A model generated the notes under the pieces. That model was not told the origin of the DNA, made no database searches, and saw only the letters and a program-made list of their open reading frames with translations. The translations under genes and the position numbers were made by a program. DNA of 39,624 bases from the NCBI GenBank assembly GCA_031268175.1, contig JAIRXR010000002.1:1-39624 (forward strand), read 5' to 3'. Origin of the DNA: Puniceicoccales bacterium (GTDB taxonomy: Bacteria > Verrucomicrobiota > Verrucomicrobiia > Opitutales > JAIRKQ01). Position 1 is the stretch's first letter. Every line of letters starts with the position of its first letter. This document shows, piece by piece, positions 24,807-34,128 of this stretch.

Positions 24807-25067
24807 CTATTTTGTACCAGTTGTACGATTACCGATAAACATTCCAGAAAACCATTCGGTAATGCTGCCAAAGAACGACCTCCTTTGCTGATCTCCGTTA
24901 GCCGCATTGGGCTCCACAGCAGCAATTTCAACGCCGCCTATTTGCTGGTCATCTTCCGAAGAATTTGTTATCCATTCGACATCATTTTCCACAGTACTAC
25001 TTCTGTTATTGCGATTTATGCTACTCATATGTGAGTACTCAAAATTTTGCCTAAAAAAGTCAAGCAT
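24807..25067 (-). CDS. Small Ser/Asn-rich protein, unknown
   Basis: This 86-residue frame (73 residues if the ATG at 25028 is used) encodes a polar, Ser/Asn/Asp-rich N-terminal half (MSSINRNNRSSTVENDVEW) and a short aromatic C-terminal segment (FFGSITEWFSGMFIG). No family is recognised. The second ATG is embedded in the inverted repeat TACTCA-CATA-TGAGTA. If the second ATG is used, a TTGACT (25059-25064, complement) upstream could be its -35. A disordered Ser/Asn-rich N-terminus is common in type III effectors, but that is weak evidence. The gene is isolated and divergent from tkt. It could also be spurious. Confidence 0.45.
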   Translation of the reverse strand: MLDFFRQNFEYSHMSSINRNNRSSTVENDVEWITNSSEDDQQIGGVEIAAVEPNAANGDQQRRSFFGSITEWFSGMFIGNRTTGTK

Positions 25068-25248
25068 GTTTTTGCGGAAATGAGGTAATTTTTCGCAAAT
25101 GCCGATTCAGCCGATTCGGTCAAGCACTCCAGCGGCGGCTGTGCCACAAAATTTAGCAGGCGATTTTTCAGAGTAGCATCGGCAGTTGCTGCTAAAATTT
25201 CATATTTTCGCTTGCAACCATCCGCCGAAAAAACACCTTCGCCGGGGC

Positions 25249-27243
25249 ATGGGTGGTGCGATACCATCGAGCGAAAATGGGCTATTTTTAGCAGCGGCGA
25301 GGGATGCCAGAGGGATGGCCATCGATGCCATTGCCGCCGCCAATTCCGGGCACCTTGGGATGGCGCTTGGCTGCGCCGAAATTGGTGCGGCGCTGTTTGG
25401 GGCGTTGCTGAATTTCAATCCGGCAAACCCGGAATGGATAAACAGGGACCGTTTCGTTTTATCCGCAGGGCACGGCAGCGCGTTTCTATACGCGTGGCTG
25501 CACTTTGCCGGCTACGGAATCTCCACCGATGACGTGGAAAATTTTAGAAAATCCGGAAGCGTAGCGCACGGACATCCGGAATTTAACAAAAAACTCGGCA
25601 TAGAGTGCACAACGGGTCCGCTCGGGCAGGGCGTTGCCAATGCCGTTGGCATGGCCCTATCCTGTAAGAAACAGGCTGCGGCGTTCAACGTGGAAAATTA
25701 CGAAATTTTTACCAATCGCGTCGTTTGCCTGTGCGGCGACGGGTGCCTGCAGGAGGGAATTTCTTCGGAGGCGTGTTCACTGGCTGGGCACTGGCAATTG
25801 GATAACCTGATACTGATCTTCGATGCCAATGGTGTGACGCTTGATGCCGATTTGGCGAAGTCGCAGAGCGAGGATGTGGCGAAGCGGTTTTCCGCCCATG
25901 GGTTTGAAATATTCGAGGCCAACGGCAACGACATCGGCGATTTTGCGGAGGCGTTTACGCGCGCGAAAGAGTCGAAGAGCAAACGCCCGAGGCTGCTAAT
26001 TGCGAAGACGGTCATAGGGCTTGGAGTGGATGAAGTGGCCGGAACGAGCAAGGCTCACGGCGCGACCGGAACGAAATTCATTGCCGAAGCGAAGCGGCGG
26101 CTCGGCCTGCCGCAGGATCGATTTTTTGTATCCGAGGAAACGAAAAAACTGTTTGCGGAAAGGAAAATGGAATTGGGCAGGAAGTACGCTTCCTGGGTGA
26201 AAATTTTCTCGAAGTGGGAGGAGAAAAATCCGAAATTGGCAAAGATTTTGCTGAAAAGCGATGGTGCAGCGGAGGCTGGCATCGGCGATTTTCCGGCGGA
26301 AATAGAGGCGGAAAAAATGTCAACCCGCGTGGCGGCCGGCGAAATTCTCCAAAAAATTGCCGGACGCGATGGGACATTGCTGTCCGGCTGTGCGGATCTG
26401 TTCGCGGCAACCTATAGCTACATCAACGGTGGCAGAGATTTTTCCGCGGAGAATTTGGCTGGCCGCAACATCTACTTCGGCGTACGCGAACACGCGATGG
26501 CGGCAATTTCGAATGGAATTGCCTACGAAGGTGTGTTTCGGCCGGTCTGCGCAACGTTTTTAGTTTTTTCGGACTACATGCGAGCGGCCATGCGCGTGGC
26601 TGCGCTGGCAAAATTGGGAACAATTTTCATACTGACGCACGACTCCATAGCAGTTGGAGAGGATGGCCCCACGCACCAACCGGTTGAAACGCTCGCGTCG
26701 CTGCGGTGCATGCCGAATTTGGACGTTATTCGCCCGGCGGACTACGAAGAGGCGGTTGGTGCGTGGCAGCTGGCGCTAGCCAACGTAAATCGGCCAACGG
26801 CGCTGATATTATCCAGGCAGGATCTGCCGCTGCTGAATGACATTCCCGCCAATTGTAGAAGAGAAGGCGTGCGAATGGGGGCCTATGTGGCATGCGCGGA
26901 AGTTGGCCCATTGAAGCGCATAGTGCTAGCGTCGGGAAGTGAAGTACACTTGGCGGTGCAGGCGGCGAAGGAGCGCGTAGGCACGCGCGTCGTTTCCGTG
27001 CCATGCATGGAAGCGTTTGACAGACAACCGGATGCGTACAAGGATGCGGTTTTGCCGCAGTCATGCGCCCGCAGAATTTCCATCGAGGCTGGCGTTGCGA
27101 TGCCGTGGTACAGGTACGTTGGAACGGCCGGAAAAATTATCTCCGTCGATGACTTCGGATACAGTGGGCAGCCGGTAGACCTCATGAATAGTTTTGGAAT
27201 AGCGTTGGAAAACCTTGAAAAATCCATAGAAATGGTCGGGTAG
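25249..27243 (+). CDS. tkt: Transketolase
   Basis: The 664-residue enzyme shows all main transketolase blocks: AAANSGHLGMALGCAEIG at about 28-45 (SGHLG instead of the usual SGHPG), AHGHPE and TTGPLGQGVANAVGMA, the ThDP site GDGCLQEGISSEA, TSKAHGATG with the substrate histidine, FGVREHAMAAISNGIAYEG with the catalytic glutamate, and THDSIAVGEDGPTHQPVETLASLR. It moves two-carbon units in the non-oxidative pentose phosphate pathway, which also supplies sedoheptulose 7-phosphate for GmhA. I chose the ATG at 25249 because the frame upstream lacks family sequence. The AsmA-like gene follows after 19 bases. Confidence 0.96.
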   Translation: MGGAIPSSENGLFLAAARDARGMAIDAIAAANSGHLGMALGCAEIGAALFGALLNFNPANPEWINRDRFVLSAGHGSAFLYAWLHFAGYGISTDDVENFRKSGSVAHGHPEFNKKLGIECTTGPLGQGVANAVGMALSCKKQAAAFNVENYEIFTNRVVCLCGDGCLQEGISSEACSLAGHWQLDNLILIFDANGVTLDADLAKSQSEDVAKRFSAHGFEIFEANGNDIGDFAEAFTRAKESKSKRPRLLIAKTVIGLGVDEVAGTSKAHGATGTKFIAEAKRRLGLPQDRFFVSEETKKLFAERKMELGRKYASWVKIFSKWEEKNPKLAKILLKSDGAAEAGIGDFPAEIEAEKMSTRVAAGEILQKIAGRDGTLLSGCADLFAATYSYINGGRDFSAENLAGRNIYFGVREHAMAAISNGIAYEGVFRPVCATFLVFSDYMRAAMRVAALAKLGTIFILTHDSIAVGEDGPTHQPVETLASLRCMPNLDVIRPADYEEAVGAWQLALANVNRPTALILSRQDLPLLNDIPANCRREGVRMGAYVACAEVGPLKRIVLASGSEVHLAVQAAKERVGTRVVSVPCMEAFDRQPDAYKDAVLPQSCARRISIEAGVAMPWYRYVGTAGKIISVDDFGYSGQPVDLMNSFGIALENLEKSIEMVG

Positions 27244-27262
27244 TTTTTGTGCGGAGTGGGTC

Positions 27263-30205
27263 ATGCGTGCTCTTAGAAGATTGTTTTTTCTTTTGTTGGT
27301 AGCTGCGGTTGTCGCGGTAGCCGTAGCCATGTCTCCGTTTACACACAGAACTGTGGCCCTGCGCTACTTACGGAAGTATTTCCATGATGTTCGCCTGGAA
27401 AGATTGTTCGTGGGGCCAAATGTCATAAAAATTAATGGTCTTTCGCTGGCAAAAGACAGTTTGGAATTCATGGTGTCGCATTGCACGATTGAGTGGTCGC
27501 TGAAGGATATGATATTTTTGAAAGAGTTGAAGATTAGGAGCATTAAAAGTGATGACATATTTTTGAGCTACCGCAAATGCGAGGAAGATGCGAAGAAATG
27601 GAAGCCGATGAGCTTCAACGAAGGATACAATAAGTTTAGGGAGAAGGTAATTGCGGCCTCAACCATGCCCAAATTTATCAGCATGCCGAGAGTGACCGTG
27701 GACCGCATAGAACTCCGCGGATTAATCGATTTCCAAGAATTTATCTTCGCGGATGTAGCCATTGAAGGTGGCGGCCTTACGCCGCTCGGTACCGCCATCG
27801 TTGACATCAACGCCGACGTCGGCATTGAAATGGAGCAGCCACTGGATATGAAAGTCACCGTGCAAATGAAAATTTTTCAGTCGGCGGAGGCTGTGCTTAG
27901 CGACATTGAGTTTAGAGCTAGGTGCAACGTGTCAAACCAGACGGAGCGGCCAAGCAAGGAGTTGGCCATTGATTTTACGGCGAAGATAGATTCGGATGGT
28001 AGTTCGCATCACCTGAGCGTCGGATTCAGCGAAATGGATCCGCTGTGCTTCGCCGATGTGCGATTCAGCAGGGAGGCAAAAAGTTTGTCCGTTGAATATG
28101 TGCACGACATCTACTGGAGCGATTTTACCGAAATTTTGCAAAATAGAAATTTCCCAGAATTTGAAACGGAGGCAAGGATAGGTGGCGAGTTCGATTTAAA
28201 CGATTTGGACGGTATACTTAAGATTTCGGGGAGAGTTGCCGTCGGCAATGGGTTTGCGGTGATGCTTTTGCCATCGCTGAAATCCGATCTATCGTTTGCC
28301 GTGGAATCGACGCTAAAGATGGACAAAGGAACCATGTCAATAGGCTCGCTTAGCAGCATTTGCAATAGTGGCGATGGCGCAGTAAAAATTCTTTGCCGCC
28401 AGGCGAATCCGGTGATAATTTGGAGTCAAAATGCCGGCTTTTTGATTGGCAAAAACATCCGCGACGCGGGTAAGGATCTGGCAAAAATAGAAGTTGTGAA
28501 TTTCAATCCGCAGTTTGCCGTGGACAGCTCTGCTGCAACCAAACTTGATGCCCTGGTGTCTGGCCAATTCAATGTTTCTTCGAAGGGGGGAGTATTCACC
28601 GTAAAATCGTGTGAAAATTGTCCATTTGACTTGAAGAAATGCTCCATTTTCAAGAAAGGAAAGAAGTGCGGAGCCGTCGATGTTTCCTGCTTCGCCACCG
28701 TAGATTTAGGTGAAACGCTGCGAGCCACGTTCGACGACATCTCCATAGTCTCCTTGGATGGGGAGCCTATCTTCGTGGGGTCGGTGGCTTTTTCATCGGC
28801 GGCGGCGAAGTGCGAGTACACAGCCGAATGCGAAGCCGTTTGCCAATTGAGCAATCTGTGCAAGCTGCCGGTTCTTTCGGGCATGACAACCGCAAAGTCC
28901 GGGGTGTGTTCCGGCTATGCGGAAATTGCCGGCACCAACGGTTTGATCAATGGCAAGAGTGAACTGAAGCTCAAGGGACTTCTGTGCGAGGGGCAGTCGA
29001 CGCCGCTGAACGGAGAATGTGCCATTGATTTTTCGCACACGCCAGACACAGTGGCAGTAAACGTTGGATTGAATCTTTTTGGGATGCACACGACCTCGGC
29101 AGATTTGGCCGTTGAGACGTCCGGCAATGCAGCCGGCGGAACGGAGGAAGTCAAATTCGAATTGAAAGGTGATTCCATATCAGTCGAGGATCTGAAGAAC
29201 GTTTTTGCTGTACCATTTGGCGATAGCAAAATTAACGGCAGCGGGTCATATGCGAAAGTGGAGCGTTTGTTGCCAATGGATAACGATAGCACAATTCTAG
29301 TCCCTGTCATGCAGCCACCACAGGCCGCGTGGGCAGGAGTGAAGGTGCGTGGAATCATTGACGTGGCAAAGGTCTTTGTGGCGGAATCGATGGTGATCGA
29401 TAAACTTGAATGCTGCTGCATCGTGGACGACGATAAAATAGATTTGAAAACTCTTGGTTTTCGCTTGGCGGAATCGCCGTTCAACCTGGAGGCAAAGTTG
29501 GAGTATGCGAAAGACAACGGAGAGGATCCCTACATTTTTTCGCTGCACAGCACCTTTGCGTCGGAGAATATCGGCAAAATCTGCAAGTTGATGGATAAAT
29601 CCAGCTCGGCGGCGATGGATGGATCCTGCGAGGCCTCTCTGTGGCTGAATTCCGAAGGCAGCGATCCGATGGAGGCGATCAAAAAGGTTCAGGGCAAATT
29701 AGACATGCGCTGTGAAAGCGGTATGATCAGGCCAATGCGTTTTCTAGACAAGAGAAATGTGGCAATCGTTGATGCCATAGGCGTTGTTGGCACGCTACCG
29801 ATTGGAGTTGGCAGCAGATTCAGGCCCGCCGGCGCCCTGGTCGATAGGCTGCAATCGATTGACTATGATTTCATCATGGTCAGCGCAAAGCGCGGGCAGA
29901 ATTTGGACATCATACTCGACGAATGCACGATGGTCGGCCCAGAAATTTTAGTGAAGGTGGACGGAGAGGTCCCCTACGAGAAGAACAAGAGCTTCATGAG
30001 TCTTCCGATCGTAATCGCCTTGGACGTAGGTGTTGATGGTAGCCTTGGCGAAAGCTTCAATGCTCTTGGTTTGGTGCGCGACAAGCTCCCGAATGAGCAG
30101 TACGTGCATTGCCCAAAATTTTTCATAAAGGGCACGATTGCCAAGCCGGATTTTTCGGACTTTTTGAAAATTTTTTCTTCCCCGCGTGGAAATTTTAGAT
30201 TTTAA
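27263..30205 (+). CDS. Large AsmA-like envelope protein
   Basis: The 980-residue protein starts with a basic segment and one hydrophobic helix (about 6-24, RLFFLLLVAAVVAVAVAMS) that anchors it in the inner membrane. A very long periplasmic region follows, dominated by alternating beta-strand patterns, and the C-terminal third (about 780-980) resembles AsmA/DUF3971-type modules (VQGKLDMRCESGMIRPM, LDIILDECTMVGPEILVKVDGEV). Such proteins form lipid-conducting bridges toward the outer membrane. Assignment is by architecture and composition; residue-level similarity is modest. It has an unusual number of cysteines for a periplasmic protein. The ATG follows a GGAG Shine-Dalgarno, and tkt is 19 bases upstream. 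Confidence 0.65.
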   Translation: MRALRRLFFLLLVAAVVAVAVAMSPFTHRTVALRYLRKYFHDVRLERLFVGPNVIKINGLSLAKDSLEFMVSHCTIEWSLKDMIFLKELKIRSIKSDDIFLSYRKCEEDAKKWKPMSFNEGYNKFREKVIAASTMPKFISMPRVTVDRIELRGLIDFQEFIFADVAIEGGGLTPLGTAIVDINADVGIEMEQPLDMKVTVQMKIFQSAEAVLSDIEFRARCNVSNQTERPSKELAIDFTAKIDSDGSSHHLSVGFSEMDPLCFADVRFSREAKSLSVEYVHDIYWSDFTEILQNRNFPEFETEARIGGEFDLNDLDGILKISGRVAVGNGFAVMLLPSLKSDLSFAVESTLKMDKGTMSIGSLSSICNSGDGAVKILCRQANPVIIWSQNAGFLIGKNIRDAGKDLAKIEVVNFNPQFAVDSSAATKLDALVSGQFNVSSKGGVFTVKSCENCPFDLKKCSIFKKGKKCGAVDVSCFATVDLGETLRATFDDISIVSLDGEPIFVGSVAFSSAAAKCEYTAECEAVCQLSNLCKLPVLSGMTTAKSGVCSGYAEIAGTNGLINGKSELKLKGLLCEGQSTPLNGECAIDFSHTPDTVAVNVGLNLFGMHTTSADLAVETSGNAAGGTEEVKFELKGDSISVEDLKNVFAVPFGDSKINGSGSYAKVERLLPMDNDSTILVPVMQPPQAAWAGVKVRGIIDVAKVFVAESMVIDKLECCCIVDDDKIDLKTLGFRLAESPFNLEAKLEYAKDNGEDPYIFSLHSTFASENIGKICKLMDKSSSAAMDGSCEASLWLNSEGSDPMEAIKKVQGKLDMRCESGMIRPMRFLDKRNVAIVDAIGVVGTLPIGVGSRFRPAGALVDRLQSIDYDFIMVSAKRGQNLDIILDECTMVGPEILVKVDGEVPYEKNKSFMSLPIVIALDVGVDGSLGESFNALGLVRDKLPNEQYVHCPKFFIKGTIAKPDFSDFLKIFSSPRGNFRF

Positions 30206-30311
30206 ATCGGCGTCTCCGGGAGAAATTATTATTTGCAAAACGGCGTCTCCGCGCTAGGTACGATGCCCGGACGCGTTTCATCTGTGGTTCGCTGTTCTGA
30301 AGAAGTTTGCC
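30206..30311. other. Gap with an 11-bp direct repeat before ruvB
   Basis: CGGCGTCTCCG occurs at 30208-30218 and again at 30241-30251, 33 bases apart, in the 106-base gap between the AsmA-like gene and ruvB. No clear promoter or terminator is visible. Confidence 0.4.
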
Positions 30312-31340
30312 ATGACGCAGGATCCAAAATCGAGTGCCCCGCAGAGGCTTAATGCAAGGAATGAGATCGCCGATAGGTCGCTCCGACCGGCGGATTTTGC
30401 GGACTTCGTTGGCCAGGATAGGACCGTTGAGCGCCTGAAAATCATGGCCGGTGCTGCGAGGAAGCGCGGAGAGGCGCTGGGGCATGTCCTCCTGAGCGGC
30501 CCTCCGGGGCTTGGAAAAACAACCATCGCAATGATTTTGGGGCAGGAAATGGGGAGCAATATCCGCGTGACTTCGGGGCCTGTCATAGAAAAGGCCGGGG
30601 ATTTGGCCGGATTGCTTACCAGTTTGGAGCCGCGTGACATTCTATTCATCGATGAGATTCACCGCGTTCCGAGGGCCGTCGAGGAATATTTATATTCCGC
30701 GATGGAGGATTTTCGCATCGACATAATGATTGACCAGGGACCTAATGCCCGCAGCGTCAGTCTGAAACTCCCACCGTTTACGCTCGTTGGCGCAACCACG
30801 AGAACGGGGTTATTGAGCGCGCCCCTGCGCAGCCGATTTGTGCTGCAAACGCGATTGGACTACTATTCCAAAGTCAATTTGGCGCAGATTGTCGCGCGCA
30901 ATGCGTCACTGCTTTCCTTTGAAATCGATGGAACCTGCGCCGGCGAAATAGCCGGGCGGGCCAGGGGCACTCCGCGAATTGCGAATAACCTGCTGCGGTT
31001 TGTCCGCGACTTTGCGCAGCAGCGAGGTGAGGGGCGCGTGTCGATGGACGCTGTGAGAGAGGCACTTCAGATGTTGGAAATTGACACCGATGGCCTGGAC
31101 GAAATGGACAGGAAAATTCTTGTCTGCATGGCGCAGAACTATGGCGGCGGTCCGGTTGGATTCGGGACCGTTGCCGTTGCCGTCGGCGAAGATTTGCAGA
31201 CCATAGAAGAGGTGCACGAGCCGTACCTGATAGCTGAGGGGTACATACAGAGGACCGCTCAGGGAAGGGTTCTGACAAACAGTGGATGGCAAAAGGTTGG
31301 CCTTGCCCACGCACCGACCGGGGATAATTCTCAAATTTAA
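30312..31340 (+). CDS. ruvB: Holliday junction DNA helicase RuvB
   Basis: This 342-residue AAA+ ATPase has FADFVGQDRTVERLKI near 29-44, Walker A GPPGLGKT at 63-70, Walker B FIDEIH with Asp114-Glu115, the RuvA-contacting beta-hairpin region, sensor 1 VGATTRTGLLSAPLRSRF with the arginine finger, and the C-terminal winged helix with GGGPVGFGTVAVAVGED. RuvB drives branch migration with RuvA; ruvC lies 3 kb away in the same window and ruvA is not here. The ATG at 30312 gives the normal length. The UDG gene follows with a 2-base gap, giving a DNA repair pair. Confidence 0.98.
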   Translation: MTQDPKSSAPQRLNARNEIADRSLRPADFADFVGQDRTVERLKIMAGAARKRGEALGHVLLSGPPGLGKTTIAMILGQEMGSNIRVTSGPVIEKAGDLAGLLTSLEPRDILFIDEIHRVPRAVEEYLYSAMEDFRIDIMIDQGPNARSVSLKLPPFTLVGATTRTGLLSAPLRSRFVLQTRLDYYSKVNLAQIVARNASLLSFEIDGTCAGEIAGRARGTPRIANNLLRFVRDFAQQRGEGRVSMDAVREALQMLEIDTDGLDEMDRKILVCMAQNYGGGPVGFGTVAVAVGEDLQTIEEVHEPYLIAEGYIQRTAQGRVLTNSGWQKVGLAHAPTGDNSQI

Positions 31341-31342
31341 CC

Positions 31343-32218
31343 ATGGTTCTTCCGGCGCATAGAATTTTGGAGCTATTGGAGATGGAACTTCAATCCCTTG
31401 CGTCGGAGGGAGTTTGCCACCTGCCAATCGCGCTGGACAGCCTGCGGTCGCTGGTAAAAGTGCCAAATGAGTCGCGCGCACTTGCCATTGTCGGGAGCAC
31501 GCCGCGCACAGTAACGCCTCCGCCGCCGGCCGGCGCAGAAAACTGGCAAAGTACGCTTGAAAGCGGAAAAATTTGCGAAAAGATCGCCCTCCCCGCTGGT
31601 GGTAAACTTGAAAAGTACGAATGGCTGAAGAACAAAGTTTTGCACTGCGAAGTATGCCAAAAGCACGTGCGCCCCGGCAAAAAAATCGTCTTTGGCGTTG
31701 GAAATGTCGATGCGGATATTTTTTTCTGCGGAGAGGCCCCCGGCGCGGATGAGGAGACGATCGGCGAACCATTTGTCGGTCGCGCAGGCCAGTTGCTGAC
31801 CAAAATAATCACGGCCATGGGGCTTTCCCGGGACGATGTCTACATTGCGAACATAATGAATTGGCGCCCGGAGACGCCGATGGAAATTGGCAATCGACCG
31901 CCAACGCGGGAAGAAATGGAGTTTTGCCTGCCATATTTGCTGGCGCAGATCGAAATTGTGCGTCCGAGCGCAATAGTCGCCCTCGGATCGACGGCTGCCA
32001 ATGGGCTGCTGGGGCACGATCCGTCGCGGCGCATGTACGACATACGCGGCAGATGGATGTCATTTGCTAGTACTCCGCTGATGGTCACTTTCCACCCGTC
32101 ATACCTGCTGCGAAATAATACCAATGCGGCTAAGCGCACTGTATGGTTGGACATGCTGGCCGTCATGGAGAGGCTTAGCATGCACATAGACGAGAGGCAG
32201 CGCGGCTACTTTCTATGA
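31343..32218 (+). CDS. Uracil-DNA glycosylase, family 4-like
   Basis: The 291-residue protein has a variable N-terminal 90 residues, then the UDG core: CEVCQKH with Cys102 and Cys105, VDADIFFCGEAPGADEE (motif A, about 122-138), FVGRAGQLLTKII, NRPPTREEMEFCLPYL, and the C-terminal FHPSYLLRN motif. Family 4 enzymes remove uracil from DNA and bind a [4Fe-4S] cluster through four cysteines. Here the third usual position reads NWRP rather than a Cys-containing block, so cluster binding may differ. It is coupled to ruvB by a 2-base gap. The long N-terminal segment is seen in phage SPO1-polymerase-like relatives. Confidence 0.9.
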   Translation: MVLPAHRILELLEMELQSLASEGVCHLPIALDSLRSLVKVPNESRALAIVGSTPRTVTPPPPAGAENWQSTLESGKICEKIALPAGGKLEKYEWLKNKVLHCEVCQKHVRPGKKIVFGVGNVDADIFFCGEAPGADEETIGEPFVGRAGQLLTKIITAMGLSRDDVYIANIMNWRPETPMEIGNRPPTREEMEFCLPYLLAQIEIVRPSAIVALGSTAANGLLGHDPSRRMYDIRGRWMSFASTPLMVTFHPSYLLRNNTNAAKRTVWLDMLAVMERLSMHIDERQRGYFL

Positions 32219-32270
32219 TCCGCAATCGCCGCCGAGCGCATTTTTCTGTGCGGAGATGTGCCGCCTAGAC

Positions 32271-33596
32271 TTACCGGTCGATAAGAGTCCCAACCAGCAC
32301 GGTGGTGGCGCAGCCTTCGACCCGGACGGAAACAATTTGCCCAACGCTGTCACTTGGAGCTTTGAACAATACCTTGCAATGATTTGGCGTCCATCCGAAC
32401 ACCATTCCTTCTCCGCGCCTGGCGTTCCCTTCGGCCAATACTTCGACCGTTTGGCCGATGAATTGTTCGTTATAGGAAAGGGAGCACTCCTCCACGCGCT
32501 TCAGTAGGATTTGATTGCGCCGCTCCTTTTCCACATCGGGCACATCGTCCGCTAGCATTGCCGATTTCGTCCCGACGCGTGGACTATATTTGAAAATGAA
32601 CGCCATGTTAAATTTTGCGGCGTCGAACAGTGCCACCGTTTCTTCGAATTCTCCACCGGTCTCGCCGGGATAGCCAACGATTATGTCCGTCGAAATGCCG
32701 ATGCGCGGGACGGCATCGCGCAATTTTTCGACGATTTGCAGAATTTTTTCCACTGTGTACGGCCGGCCCATGGCGCGGAGCACGCGATTAGATCCGCTCT
32801 GGACTGGCAAATGCACAGACGGACATAGCTTTGGCAGGTCTTTGTGGGCGAAAATCAGGTCATCGGAGAAGCGTTGCGGGTGCGGCGACATGTAGCGAAT
32901 GCGCTCGATGCCGTTGACGGCATCGAGCTTTTCCAGCAATTGGACAAATGGAGTTTTACTGCCCAAAGTTGGCATCGCAGTTACCCCGTAGCCGTTGACA
33001 GTTTGGCCGAGCAGCGTGATTTCTCTGGTGCCATTTTCCGCTAGAAACTTTGCCTCCGCCAGTACGGCATCCATTGGCCGATAGATTTCCCTGCCGCGAG
33101 TTTTTGGCACTATGCAGTAGCTGCAGCGCCTGTTGCACCCGTGCGCGATGGAGATAAAGGCCGTGCACTTTCCCGTGATGTGGCCAAAATTGCGCGCAGC
33201 GGTTTGTTTTATGGCTGCCCCAATGCGCAGATCCTGCGTTTGATTTTCCACGACCTCTACCAATTCATTCAATCGCCGCGGTCCAATGGCGAAATCTATG
33301 TCGCTGTTTAATTGAAAGAATTCTGCGCCCAAATTTTCGGCCATGCACCCGATGATGCCGATTTTAAAATTTGGATTCGTCCGCTTTCTCCTAGACAGGT
33401 GTCCAGCCTTTCCAAGCGCGCGAATTTCAGCCTGCTCCCTTACGCTGCAGGTGTTTAAAATGGCAACGTCGGCGACATTTTCATCGGAAACGACCTCATG
33501 CCCGGCGTCGCGCAGCTGCGCCGAAATCATTTCGCTATCACGCCCATTCATCTGGCAACCGTACGTCTTTATGAAAACTTTTAGCGGTTGCTTCAC
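32271..33596 (-). CDS. miaB: tRNA-2-methylthio-N6-dimethylallyladenosine synthase
   Basis: The 441-residue protein has the N-terminal MTTase domain with cluster cysteines in KTYGCQMN, NTCSVREQAEIRALG and IGCMAE, the radical SAM motif CNRRCSYCIVP (CxxxCxxC), and a C-terminal TRAM domain ending near VEGCATTVLVGTLI. It adds the methylthio group to i6A37 in tRNAs reading UNN codons. I prefer the GTG at 33596, which places KTYGCQMN at the usual distance. The frame stays open to an ATG at 33803, and a TTG at 33740 overlaps the stop of a 9-codon mini-frame behind a strong Shine-Dalgarno, so the true start is uncertain. Confidence 0.93.
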   Translation of the reverse strand: MKQPLKVFIKTYGCQMNGRDSEMISAQLRDAGHEVVSDENVADVAILNTCSVREQAEIRALGKAGHLSRRKRTNPNFKIGIIGCMAENLGAEFFQLNSDIDFAIGPRRLNELVEVVENQTQDLRIGAAIKQTAARNFGHITGKCTAFISIAHGCNRRCSYCIVPKTRGREIYRPMDAVLAEAKFLAENGTREITLLGQTVNGYGVTAMPTLGSKTPFVQLLEKLDAVNGIERIRYMSPHPQRFSDDLIFAHKDLPKLCPSVHLPVQSGSNRVLRAMGRPYTVEKILQIVEKLRDAVPRIGISTDIIVGYPGETGGEFEETVALFDAAKFNMAFIFKYSPRVGTKSAMLADDVPDVEKERRNQILLKRVEECSLSYNEQFIGQTVEVLAEGNARRGEGMVFGWTPNHCKVLFKAPSDSVGQIVSVRVEGCATTVLVGTLIDR

Positions 33597-33736
33597 CGGA
33601 ATGGCTTTTAAATTTGCGCCAGTGGAAATGCAAGGAAGAAAAACATTTCGCTTCCGCCGAGTCAATTTGCGCGAAATCACGCCTTTGCGACACACTGCGG
33701 CCAACGTTTGCCCAGGCAACATATCAAATCGTTGCT

Positions 33737-33800
33737 TCAATAGGCGAAGATACCCCGCAAATACATGCGGAGTATCCTCCTTAGCAACTATCTCCGCATG
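33737..33800 (-). promoter_or_regulatory. Hairpin with looped Shine-Dalgarno and 9-codon mini-frame before miaB
   Basis: CATGCGGAG (33792-33800) and CTCCGCATG (33764-33772), read on the minus strand, form a perfect 9-bp stem whose 19-base loop carries a TAAGGAGG Shine-Dalgarno. The 3' arm ends in an ATG that opens MYLRGIFAY followed by TGA (33737-33766). That TGA overlaps a TTG in the miaB frame. This looks like a leader-peptide or RNA-structure control element, but function is inferred. Confidence 0.5.
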
Positions 33801-33874
33801 CAAGCCAGAAGAGTTTTTCGCCTGGCCTGCGCAGTGCGCTTTGCTATTTTTTACGATAGTACAGCTATTTTATC

Positions 33875-34075
33875 TCAGCCGTTCCCTCTTATTCTGATTG
33901 TGAAACCACGTTTAATCATCTCCTCCCCGGATAGGTGCTCAGGCGCAGATCTTTCGGAGTCAATTTTAGCTTGTCTCAGGAATTCATCATTCAATGATTG
34001 CAAGATCGCTCTCTCCATCTGTTCATCTTCGCGTTGGACAACGTTGCTGGTATTTTCCTTCGATTCCTCAAGCAT
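33875..34075 (-). CDS. Small acidic protein with a ubiquitin-interacting-motif-like segment
   Basis: From the ATG at 34075 the frame gives 66 residues. The frame stays open upstream to a stop at 34138. A start at 34146 with a good AAGGA Shine-Dalgarno reads into an A7 run (34129-34135); one extra A there would join it to this frame, giving 90 residues. The segment EDEQMERAILQSLNDE fits the eukaryotic ubiquitin-interacting motif exactly (acidic cluster, hydrophobic, Ala, Ser, acidic). Upstream, DGDALAVMLEESKE resembles a second, degenerate copy with Met in the Ala position. Two CesT chaperone genes lie in the following 4 kb. I do not recognise a full-length family; an effector role is inference. 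Confidence 0.6.
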   Translation of the reverse strand: MLEESKENTSNVVQREDEQMERAILQSLNDEFLRQAKIDSERSAPEHLSGEEMIKRGFTIRIRGNG

Positions 34076-34128
34076 AACGGCCAGCGCATCGCCATCGGAT
34101 ATATCGCCATTGTATATTGCTATATTTA

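Noticed and set aside
30906..31772. 288-codon open frame on the minus strand across ruvB and the UDG gene
   Set aside because: It is antisense to two well-conserved genes and has Arg/Ala/Ser-rich shadow composition without any recognisable motif.
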